Assembly (NCBI GenBank): GCA_023053575.1
Contig: JAKZAP010000017.1
Location: 9,679,501 to 9,743,500 of the forward strand
Length of the DNA stretch: 64,000 nucleotides
Source: Branchinecta lynchi
Lineage: Eukaryota; Arthropoda; Branchiopoda; Anostraca; Branchinectidae
Reading direction: 5' to 3'
The translations under genes were made by a program, and so were the position numbers. How positions within the stretch are numbered: position 1 is the stretch's first letter; every line of letters starts with the position of its first letter. Positions 61,001 to 64,000 of the stretch are shown here, one piece after another. The notes beneath the pieces are model-generated. The model ran no database searches, was not told the origin of the DNA, and saw only the letters and a list, made by a program, of their open reading frames with translations.

Positions 61001-64000
61001 AGGATATTGGCCATTTTCTAAGCCGGTGCCAAGAGCTTTCGGATCTCCGTAGGGAGATTTTCGGTGGGTATATCCCGACACTCCCTGGCATCCTGAAGTG
61101 TACATCCGCCCAGGCGATTAGTAAGATTTGTAGGTTTGTGTCTAGAGCGTTAGAATATAGAAAGCTTTCCGTAGATTAGTTGTATGTTGATTGACGTTTC
61201 TGTGTATTAATAACATGTAGCTGTATATGGCCCTCGGGCTTTTTCAAATACAATTATTATTATTATTATTATTATACCACTGGACAACCTGGTTTACTGA
61301 CCTAGAAAAGGAGACTCTTGCGTAGACCTGCTAAACTGTAACACGATATTAAAGAAGAATTGAAATACCTTTAACATTCTAAGAGAAATAAAAAAAATAA
61401 AAAACCAAAGTATGAAATATAGACAGTCAATCTTAAAGAAAGTTGTGATTTAATTTTGGAAGTTAGTGGAATATTGAATATAGTGGAAATAGTCTATAGC
61501 TAGAATATAGTGGATCCGGTAGTTAATGTTTTAGTAAAAATGGCTTTCTTGCACTTGCGTTTTTCTAATGGGAAAATACTGTCTGTGGACAAGTCAGAAC
61601 GAAGAGAGAACATTATCAGTATTGCATTTATATCCAAAAATATTGAATGATAGGAGTCAGCGTGACACGCACTTTTCTACCAAAAGGAGTGAAAGTTTTA
61701 AGTCACCATTTGTTTATGTTTTTATTTTATTTTTAGAAACGTTTCCTTCTGAATTCTGAGAGCGAGGAGATCGAGCTTCCTAAAGCCGTTGTTCAAGAAG
61801 ACAAAACTAAAACAAAAAAGAAAAACCGCTTTGTCAGCTCCCGCCAGAAGAGTTCCAGCACCGACTCCGCCCTCGCACCGAACACCGTCGAAACGTCCGC
61901 GTCAACCGTCGCTCCGAGTGTCACAGAAGCCATAGACTATTCGTGGTGGGTTCCAATAACGGCCACGGGCGGCGCCCAGGCGGATTTCAATGCGACAAAG
62001 ACCCTGATATGGATTAGTCCTGAGCAGAAGCAGGTCGAGTTCAAGCACAAGGTTGAGTCAAGCCAATGGTTGATTGTGAACGTACAGCGAACTGGTGAGT
62101 ATTGATTAAGCTCAGGTAGCTGGGGGAGAGATCGACTAAAAAGAGGCATGGCATGGCGTAGGAGGCGCGAGTAATAAAAAGAGATTAGCAGGTAGTAGAA
62201 GTAGACAAGTAAGTGAGAGCTCGTAACTCCAGAGCCTAAAAGAAGGCACGTTAGAACATTGTTCCTGTCCCTCACTTTGAAGCCTGAAAGGGACGTTTTA
62301 GTTTTCGTGCCTCTTTTTATTACTCGTGCCTCAAATATTATGTTATGCCGTGCCTCTTTTCAGTCGATCTTGGGGGGGGGGGGGGAATATCTTCCAACAT
62401 CCTTCCAGTAGCAAAATAAAGATAACCGGTTTTGCCCGTCAGTAGCATGGCACGCGAACACTGGTCGGGAGCGTAATGTACATCGGAAAACTAGGAATCG
62501 TGGCAAGTGCAAAGATTAGTGTGGTGTCATTAGTTTTTTTTTTTTTTAGTACATATGAAACTTGGGTTACCAGGTTTAAGAATTTTGGGGCACAAGTCTT
62601 AGAAGTCGACGGATTTTAAGAGTGGGCGTATTCAGGTATTTTAAAAGTGAATTGACGGATTTTAAAAGTGGGCGAATCGACGCTTAGGCAACCTGACGCT
62701 GGTTAAATTGACGGGTGGGCGAATCGATGTGTGGAAGAATCGACGGGTGGGCGATTGAGCGGGTAGGCGAGTCAGTGGTTAGGAGAATCGACGCGTGAGC
62801 GAATCTACGGATTTTAGGAGTGGGTGTTTTCACGGGTGGAAGAACAGATGAAGAGTGACAGCGACCCGTAGGTTGCATTGTCATTAAGAGGGAGATAGGT
62901 GCTTTAAAGGTTCACGGATTCAGATTTGCAGCCACGGGCATACAGCTGCTGCATTCCAGTTCATTTCTTCCCGGAAGAAAAGACAGACCAGCTCTAGTGT
63001 ATTAACTATATGAATGTCTCTACCACCTCTTCCTACGTGTATAAGCTGTGGTCCCTGCGCTCGTGAAGCACACTATCCATTACGCGCAATCTTGACTATA
63101 AACATTGCCAGGCGGTGCTTTATTTTGAAAAGGTGGGAAGACTAGATTTGGCGAGAGAGACAAAGCATTGAAACAATTGTAACATGAAAATACAAAATAT
63201 GAGGACTGGTGATTGTAGAGGTGGAAAATAATATAATGAAAAAATGTTATTTTTGAGGTTCAAGAGGAAGATTTGGCAAAAAATTCGTGCTTATCTCCCA
63301 TCTTCACAACCCCCCAAAAAGATGGGATTTTGAGATTTATTCTGAATCTTAAACATTTGAATTCGTTTATTGGATATGAGCATTTCAGTATGGAATCTTT
63401 GCAGTCTGCAATAAGGTTGATAACGCCTAATTGTTATCCAGTTTATCAGTTCACTACCACGCCGGACGGGTTCTCCGTGTCAACTGACACGCTACTCGCT
63501 GATAGGTTGCCACGTCTGTGCCACGTCTATCTCAAATGAACTCCAGCGAAGACAGTGCTCCAGGAGGTATAATGAGGTTTCAGCTCTGCGTTAACAGAAG
63601 CTGCCACAGACTTCTCAACCTGTATCTAAAGAGGGACGGCCTTCTTCAGCTAACGTTGACGACGCACCACAGTTTCACTTATACACCACCTTACATGATT
63701 TGCATCAAGATTTCGCCGTAGGAACACTGTAAAAAGTTTATCCGAGTAAGGATTAAAGTGAACTGCAGTATTTGTTACTGGAATTAACCTTATCTCTACT
63801 GAGATAAGACTAATCCAAATTAGAGATAAGATTATCTTTTATCTTATCTCTACTGAGATAAGACTAATCCAAATTAGAGATAAGATTAATCCCAGTAGCA
63901 AATACTGCAAGATTTTTGTTTACAGTGAATACCTAAACTATCCTTCTAGGTTTCTTCCGGGTAAACTACGACTCTGTCAACTGGCAGCTCCTCATAAACC
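30471..64000 (+). CDS. M1 zinc aminopeptidase (aminopeptidase N-like), 3' partial (10 exons in window)
   Basis: Exons are 30471-31039, 37657-37812, 39363-39521, 48087-48356, 49772-49955, 53035-53188, 53387-53468, 59422-59605, 61737-62094 and 63950 to past the edge; every junction keeps phase. The product is a zinc ectopeptidase removing N-terminal amino acids. Seen: signal peptide [17 protein letters not shown]-terminal beta domain ([14 protein letters not shown]); [32 protein letters not shown] (GAMEN at residues 374-378); [10 protein letters not shown] with zinc ligands His410, His414 and Glu433 (18 residues between His414 and Glu433); TISYKKGASI with the catalytic Tyr at about 495; YSWWVPITA and the [13 protein letters not shown] start of the C-terminal helical domain. 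A cleavable signal without an N-terminal anchor suggests a secreted or GPI-anchored type as in insect midgut APNs (inference: the C-terminus is outside). Ser/Thr/Pro- and Lys-rich inserts occur near residues 296-322 and 600-650. Catalytically complete. Confidence 0.95.
31040..32330. other. Aminopeptidase intron 1, left part: nothing recognised
   Basis: A - strand open frame at 31209-31562 and a + frame at 31528-31728 are of moderate length but match nothing I recognise. No repeats with clear ends. Confidence 0.4.
32331..32800 (+). repeat. Interspersed repeat family X, copy b
   Basis: Starts CTGAAAAGCCAACTTAT, then TTCTACTATGACGCTGAAAA, GCATAGAGGTACCACGCATC, GTCCACTATTCGAAAATCGA, and AAGTGAATAAGTGATGGGTC. 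Uninterrupted; it serves as a reference for the nested copies a and c. Confidence 0.75.
33755..34125 (-). mobile_element. LINE 3' end with ORF C-terminus
   Basis: The - strand reads [20 protein letters not shown] then [20 protein letters not shown], which looks like the last helix of a retroelement ORF, followed by an A-rich 3' UTR and AATAAACAAAC near 33757. Confidence 0.5.
34307..34497. mobile_element. Palindromic MITE
   Basis: Arms of about 88 bp: AGTGCGAACACACGATGAGG ... GGTCTGGAATTCCTG ... ACTTCCATATGGAAAAGT mirrored by ACTTTTCCATATGGAAATGA ... CAGGAATTCCAGACC ... GATCGTGTGCTCGCACT, with a loop of only about 13 bases. Confidence 0.85.
34945..35270 (-). mobile_element. Retroposon 3' end, same family as 731-870
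   Basis: The - strand ends CACTCCGCTTTTCAAATGGC GGGTCAGAAATAAATTAC with an (ACTT)n tail at 34952-34968. No intact ORF. Confidence 0.5.
35660..35925 (-). mobile_element. Possible retroelement ORF fragment (Penelope-like?)
   Basis: A 78-codon - strand frame reads [31 protein letters not shown]. The I-N-x-x-x-x-IL phrase resembles a segment seen in Penelope-like elements, but the downstream part does not continue convincingly. Low confidence. Confidence 0.3.
36104..37060 (+). repeat. Interspersed repeat family X, copy c (interrupted by a MITE)
   Basis: Starts ACTGAAAAGCCAACTTAT, is broken by the MITE at 36125-36619 and resumes with ATACACGGAATTATTTGGAT. A segment containing CTACAGGGGAAGTCCACTAT occurs twice (about 36694 and 36888), an internal duplication of about 194 bp not seen in copies b and d. 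Confidence 0.7.
36125..36619. mobile_element. MITE with TAGTTGCGTTTTTGTTCGGC termini
   Basis: The 24-bp ends TAGTTGCGTTTTTGTTCGGC(TTTT) and (AAAA)GCCGAACAAAAACGCAACTA are perfectly inverted. The interior is rich in GGCTTTTTGC and GGCAAA phrases in both orientations. About 495 bp; no transposase. Confidence 0.8.
37657..37812 (+). CDS. M1 aminopeptidase exon 2
   Basis: The acceptor TTTTAG ends at 37656 and the donor is GTAAGT at 37813. It encodes [20 protein letters not shown] followed by [20 protein letters not shown], the highly conserved FEPTxAR...PCFDEPxxKA block of M1 peptidases. It lies 6.6 kb downstream of exon 1. Confidence 0.95.
38380..38480 (-). repeat. Dispersed repeat family Y copy
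   Basis: The - strand has GAGCCTGAAGGCAAGGGCC, CTTGCCAAGAAGGCCCGAAA and AGACGTATCCGTTTTCC. It carries an extra CTTGGGCCC-type insertion in the middle. Confidence 0.5.
38695..38716. repeat. (ACAT)n microsatellite
   Basis: Five consecutive ACAT-type units. Confidence 0.8.
39363..39521 (+). CDS. M1 aminopeptidase exon 3
   Basis: The acceptor CCATTTAG ends at 39362 and the donor is GTGAGA at 39522. It encodes [20 protein letters not shown] then [10 protein letters not shown], the conserved F-x-T-P-x-MSTYLxAF-type strand of the N-terminal domain. A 176-codon open frame on the opposite strand over the same bases is a shadow. Confidence 0.95.
39715..40260 (+). repeat. Interspersed repeat family X, copy d
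   Basis: Starts CTGAAAAGCCAAATTTTT, then TCTACTATGACGCCGAAAAT, a duplicated CATAGAGATACCACAAATCC-type segment and CACTATTCGAAAATCGATAA, ending with CTTCAAGTGAATAACCGATA. Confidence 0.7.
40795..42252 (+). mobile_element. Tandem-repeat element, copy C
   Basis: Left end TTTTTGGGATCCCAAAACGT, then a (GTCC/GTCT)n microsatellite (40848-40918), a unique segment, and a core of about six to eight tandem units with anchors GATGTTCG at 41226, 41363, 41500 and 41637 (period 137). Each unit has GACATGCTGAA and CCGGAATCCGGCC. The right end is GGGATCCCATCGAAACC then TTTGGTCTTGTT. No ORF. The layout (microsatellite plus tandem core, fixed ends, no inverted ends) resembles Helitron-derived HINE/pearl elements of invertebrates; this link is inference. 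Confidence 0.85.
42260..43590. other. Aminopeptidase intron 3: nothing recognised
   Basis: Between copy C and the LINE 3' end I see no gene or clear repeat. The open frame at 42902-43108 has no coding character. Confidence 0.4.
43595..43855 (+). mobile_element. LINE 3' end, same family as 57780-59235
   Basis: Reads [20 protein letters not shown] then [15 protein letters not shown] and a stop, followed by the same 3' UTR (GTACGATTTGTGGGTTAAAA) as the copy at 59185 and an (ATTA)-type tail. It is a severely 5'-truncated copy. Confidence 0.75.
44872..46346 (+). mobile_element. Tandem-repeat element, copy D (near-identical to C)
   Basis: It has the same ends and the same order of core units as copy C. 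Differences include small changes in the GTCC microsatellite, a short deletion in one unit near 45314 and an ATTT triplication with duplication of ACACATGCTGA at 46131-46165. Flanks differ from those of C, so these are separate insertions. Confidence 0.88.
46350..48086. other. Rest of aminopeptidase intron 3: minor repeats
   Basis: Family Y copy at about 47075-47150 (GCCTGAAGAGGACCG then AAGAAGGGCCGAAATG). A likely - strand retroposon end at 46800-46860 (CTTTATTTCAG on +). The phrase ACAAACCAACTTCGTAGCTT with AGAAGATGCTAAATTA at 47615-47655 recurs at 50638-50682. Confidence 0.45.
48087..48356 (+). CDS. M1 aminopeptidase exon 4 (GAMEN motif)
   Basis: The acceptor CTTCCAG ends at 48086 and the donor is GTATGA at 48357. 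It starts with a Ser/Thr/Pro/Asp-rich insert ([20 protein letters not shown]) not expected in the M1 core, then [40 protein letters not shown] and [13 protein letters not shown] binds the substrate N-terminus. The intron before it (8.6 kb) is the longest in the window and holds both copies C and D of the tandem-repeat element. Confidence 0.95.
48390..48780 (+). repeat. Direct duplication of about 200 bp
   Basis: TAATGCATAGGATATAATAT ... GTCATACAAGAAAGAAG ... AAGGACAATAAAAAACAC is repeated at about 48610-48777 with moderate divergence. Confidence 0.6.
49772..49955 (+). CDS. M1 aminopeptidase exon 5 (zinc-binding HExxH-18-E)
   Basis: The acceptor TATTGCAG ends at 49771 and the donor is GTAAGT at 49956. 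It encodes [20 protein letters not shown] then [16 protein letters not shown]. His, His and the Glu of NEGFA are the three zinc ligands and the Glu of HELAH is the general base; all are intact. Confidence 0.97.
51369..51440 (+). tRNA. tRNA-Thr(TGT)-like sequence, possibly a pseudogene or SINE head
   Basis: 72 nt. D arm GCTC/GAGT, anticodon loop CTTGTAA (anticodon TGT), T arm CCGGG-TTCAAAT-CCTGG and acceptor CTCTCGG/CCGAGGA with a mismatch at the first pair. The anticodon stem has two mismatches (CCTGC against GCAAA). TATTTTT, a Pol III terminator, follows directly. The flanking position inside a repeat favours a tRNA-derived relic, but a functional gene cannot be excluded. Confidence 0.45.
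51601..51950 (+). repeat. Exact 180-bp tandem duplication
   Basis: 51601-51770 and 51781-51950 are identical over 170 bases (both begin CATAACGAATTTAGTATAAT). The period is divisible by three, so the 146-codon open frame across it repeats itself; this is not evidence for a gene. Confidence 0.9.
52733..52891. mobile_element. Palindromic MITE, CACTGTAAAAA family, copy 3
   Basis: CACTGTAAAAAGTTTATCCG to TTTTTTTCTACAGTG, flanked by TA on both sides (a candidate TA duplication). Located 143 bp before exon 6 of the aminopeptidase. Confidence 0.82.
53035..53188 (+). CDS. M1 aminopeptidase exon 6 (catalytic Tyr)
   Basis: The acceptor TTTTTCAG ends at 53034 and the donor is GTAAGT at 53189. It encodes [20 protein letters not shown] then [11 protein letters not shown]. 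The Tyr of ISYKKG is the transition-state-stabilising residue. A copy of a palindromic MITE (52733-52891) sits 143 bp upstream of the acceptor. If the donor is skipped the frame stays open for 26 more codons (see separate feature). Confidence 0.94.
53189..53281 (+). other. In-frame intron read-through with Pro/Thr tail, stop and AATAAA (possible alternative 3' end)
   Basis: Directly after exon 6 the intron keeps the exon's frame for [20 protein letters not shown] then PTTTPQ and a TGA at 53269-53271. AATAAA follows at 53276-53281. If used with intronic polyadenylation, the protein would end just after the catalytic domain with a mucin-like tail. The splice donor is a good GTAAGT, so the spliced form is expected to dominate. 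Expression is not shown by the sequence. Confidence 0.4.
53387..53468 (+). CDS. M1 aminopeptidase exon 7
   Basis: The acceptor GTTTTCTAG ends at 53386 and the donor is GTAAGT at 53469. This short 82-base exon encodes [20 protein letters not shown] then LTNYLNEK, the conserved helix after the catalytic Tyr. Confidence 0.94.
54110..55106 (-). mobile_element. Tandem-repeat element, copy E
   Basis: A - strand copy: starts AACAAGACCAAAGGTTTCGA, has core units with CCGGATTCCGGGC, a GGAC/GGAC-type microsatellite (55030-55073) and ends CATCCCAAAAA, having lost part of the left terminus (CCCAAAACGTAAGT). Fewer core units than C and D. Confidence 0.82.
55110..57780. other. Aminopeptidase intron 7: poly(G) tracts, family Y copy, otherwise unassigned
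   Basis: G20 at 55425-55444 and G16 at 56033-56048. Family Y on the - strand at 55826-55985. Open frames at 56739-57070 encode hydrophobic stretches ([32 protein letters not shown]) that I do not recognise and that are split by a frameshift; they may be a decayed ORF. Confidence 0.4.
57130..57205 (-). repeat. tRNA-like relic (A and B boxes)
   Basis: The - strand has TGGCCGAATGTGCAGC (A-box-like) and, 33 bases on, GGTTCGAGTTTC (B-box-like) with a GCTGG/TCAGC T stem. The acceptor ends do not pair, so it is a tRNA-derived relic or SINE head. Confidence 0.35.
57780..59235 (+). mobile_element. Non-LTR retrotransposon (second family), 5'-truncated with internal deletion
   Basis: It contains the RT frame below, then out of frame [20 protein letters not shown] and [17 protein letters not shown], a 3' UTR and an (ATT)n tail at 59210-59227. 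The copy at 43595-43855 shows the same C-terminal segment in frame. Confidence 0.82.
57795..58988 (+). CDS. LINE reverse transcriptase fragment
   Basis: 397 codons. RT motifs in order: [57 protein letters not shown] (first catalytic Asp), [38 protein letters not shown] (YADD intact) and [15 protein letters not shown]. The endonuclease is absent (5' truncation) and the C-terminus is lost by an internal deletion or frameshift. It is a different family from the LINE at 17637-20390 (no CxxC-H-C knuckle seen, different 3' UTR). Confidence 0.8.
   Translation: MPAKLHQGHVIPIVIQNVSKAINQLKSSSVDVDGIGINHLKIDCPPLLCHLQLLFQMCLCSSLVPDSFLCGTVSSILKRGQSPFECSSYRPITVSCNLSKVFEYLLLPFLNDNVNFGENQLGFQPGIGCQHAHRALSSLLIDSPKKGYSLHICALDLSKAFDSIVHSQALYSLYSNGINLSIIFLLRYWYRKSYLRIKSNGSVSASRIPVRCGVRQGGVLSPSIFKMCISDTLTNISSSYLLGFSNVSYLAYADDLLLISRSRSELSRLVQKVSSSFSNIGLSLNVKKCEYLSFNSGPSASLTCLKFSIPSVDSIRWLGITITKNIRSFRSRTVSDCRLKIQLGYSKIVANRGKYNRKALGKLYSSFCDHSILFLSGVYPVLKKKDIKAKRSSYFRY
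59422..59605 (+). CDS. M1 aminopeptidase exon 8
   Basis: The acceptor TTTTTTTACAG ends at 59421 and the donor is GTAAAC at 59606. It encodes [20 protein letters not shown], then [23 protein letters not shown]...MxxWTxxxGYPVITV is a family hallmark. The preceding intron (5.9 kb) contains element E and a LINE. Confidence 0.95.
59868..59990 (+). repeat. Dispersed repeat family Y copy
   Basis: GAGCCTGAAGAGGACCCTTG CCAAGAAGGGCTGAAATAC, then GTTGACGTATTTGTTCTGC and GATTCGCAGTGAGCTTGG. Best-preserved hairpin of the family. Confidence 0.65.
59990..60706 (+). mobile_element. LINE relic related to the 17637-20390 element
   Basis: Frames read [17 protein letters not shown] (compare GLGGAELRWMVSLRADAL at about 19950) and [19 protein letters not shown] (compare LGRFLKIAMTHRELF), with stops between. 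The 3' end has TTGCCATGGCCCCTGTTTTT and a poly(A) of about 26 at 60681-60706. An AATAAACTGAATTGAAATTG stretch at 60431 marks a small internal insertion. Confidence 0.65.
60920..61275 (+). mobile_element. LINE relic, ORF2 C-terminus and 3' end
   Basis: Reads [20 protein letters not shown] then [15 protein letters not shown], the CxxC-x8-H-x4-C knuckle, and ends [16 protein letters not shown] plus a stop at 61179. The 3' UTR has TATGGCCCTCGGGCTTTTTC and an (ATT)n tail at 61251-61275. About 80 codons intact. Confidence 0.75.
61737..62094 (+). CDS. M1 aminopeptidase exon 9
   Basis: The acceptor TTATTTTTAG ends at 61736 and the donor is GTGAGT at 62095. It starts [20 protein letters not shown], continues with a Lys- then Ser/Thr-rich insert of about 50 residues ([19 protein letters not shown] and [16 protein letters not shown]), and returns to the core with [20 protein letters not shown] and TLIWISPEQ. 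The insert lies between QxRF(L) and the W-x-VP strand, a loop that is normally short. Confidence 0.94.
62095..63235. other. Aminopeptidase intron 9: G tract and a degenerate minisatellite
   Basis: G14 at 62372-62385. At about 62605-62870 phrases such as GAATCGACGGGTGGGCGA, GAATCGATGTGTGG and GAATCGACGCGTGAGCGA recur every 16-20 bp, some preceded by GACGGATTTTAAAAGTGGGC. No gene. Confidence 0.6.
63245..63440 (+). mobile_element. DIRS-type (tyrosine-recombinase retrotransposon) RT fragment
   Basis: The frame reads [20 protein letters not shown] then [20 protein letters not shown] and [21 protein letters not shown].xRxILNLK.LN..I.Y.HF.ME is the start of the RT in DIRS/Ngaro-like elements. The motif with catalytic Asp residues is missing. 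Confidence 0.65.
63725..63927. mobile_element. Palindromic MITE, CACTGTAAAAA family, copy 4
   Basis: CACTGTAAAAAGTTTATCCG to GTTTACAGTG. The central arm TTATCTCTACTGAGATAAGA CTAATCC is duplicated (about 63790 and 63842), making it longer than copies 1-3. It ends 22 bp before the acceptor of aminopeptidase exon 10. Confidence 0.82.
63950..64000 (+). CDS. M1 aminopeptidase exon 10 (runs off window)
   Basis: The acceptor CCTTCTAG ends at 63949, only 22 bp after the end of a MITE. It encodes [17 protein letters not shown], the conserved TGxxRVNYDxxNW(xLL) that opens the C-terminal helical domain. Confidence 0.93.

Overview
This is eukaryotic, almost certainly invertebrate-animal, nuclear DNA. 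It carries two spliced protein-coding genes on the + strand with GT-AG introns of about 0.2 to 8.6 kb, embedded in a dense layer of transposable elements. The phylum cannot be fixed from the sequence alone. Both genes are cut by the window edges.

Region 1 (393-8792) holds the 3' part of CDT1, the DNA replication licensing factor: five exons whose phases agree, ending in a stop at 8792. It covers the linker and the C-terminal winged-helix domain that contacts MCM. Its introns hold a polyadenylated-type retroposon 3' end, MITEs and a relic LINE.

Region 2 (8793-30463) is a gene-poor interval of about 21.7 kb. It contains foldback MITEs, relic LINEs on the - strand (13.3-14.9 kb), a satellite array of about 152-bp units (15.3-17.3 kb), a 5'-truncated LINE with an intact 877-codon frame (17.6-20.4 kb), several poly(G) tracts and two unexplained coding-like fragments (23.5 and 26.7 kb).

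Region 3 (30471-64000, open at the right edge) is an M1-family (aminopeptidase N-like) zinc metallopeptidase with a signal peptide. Ten exons encode about 722 residues with every catalytic motif present: GAMEN, HELAH plus the distal Glu, and the catalytic Tyr. Introns are packed with TEs, including two near-identical copies of a tandem-repeat element, LINEs and a DIRS-type RT fragment. One 198-bp intron can be read through in frame to a Pro/Thr-rich tail, a stop and an immediate AATAAA, suggesting an alternative, truncated isoform.

The two genes have no evident functional link; they are simply neighbours. The most informative structures are nested insertions (at least four clear cases), which order TE activity in time, and dispersed repeat families seen several times within this one window. 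No CRISPR, operon or prokaryotic signal is present.
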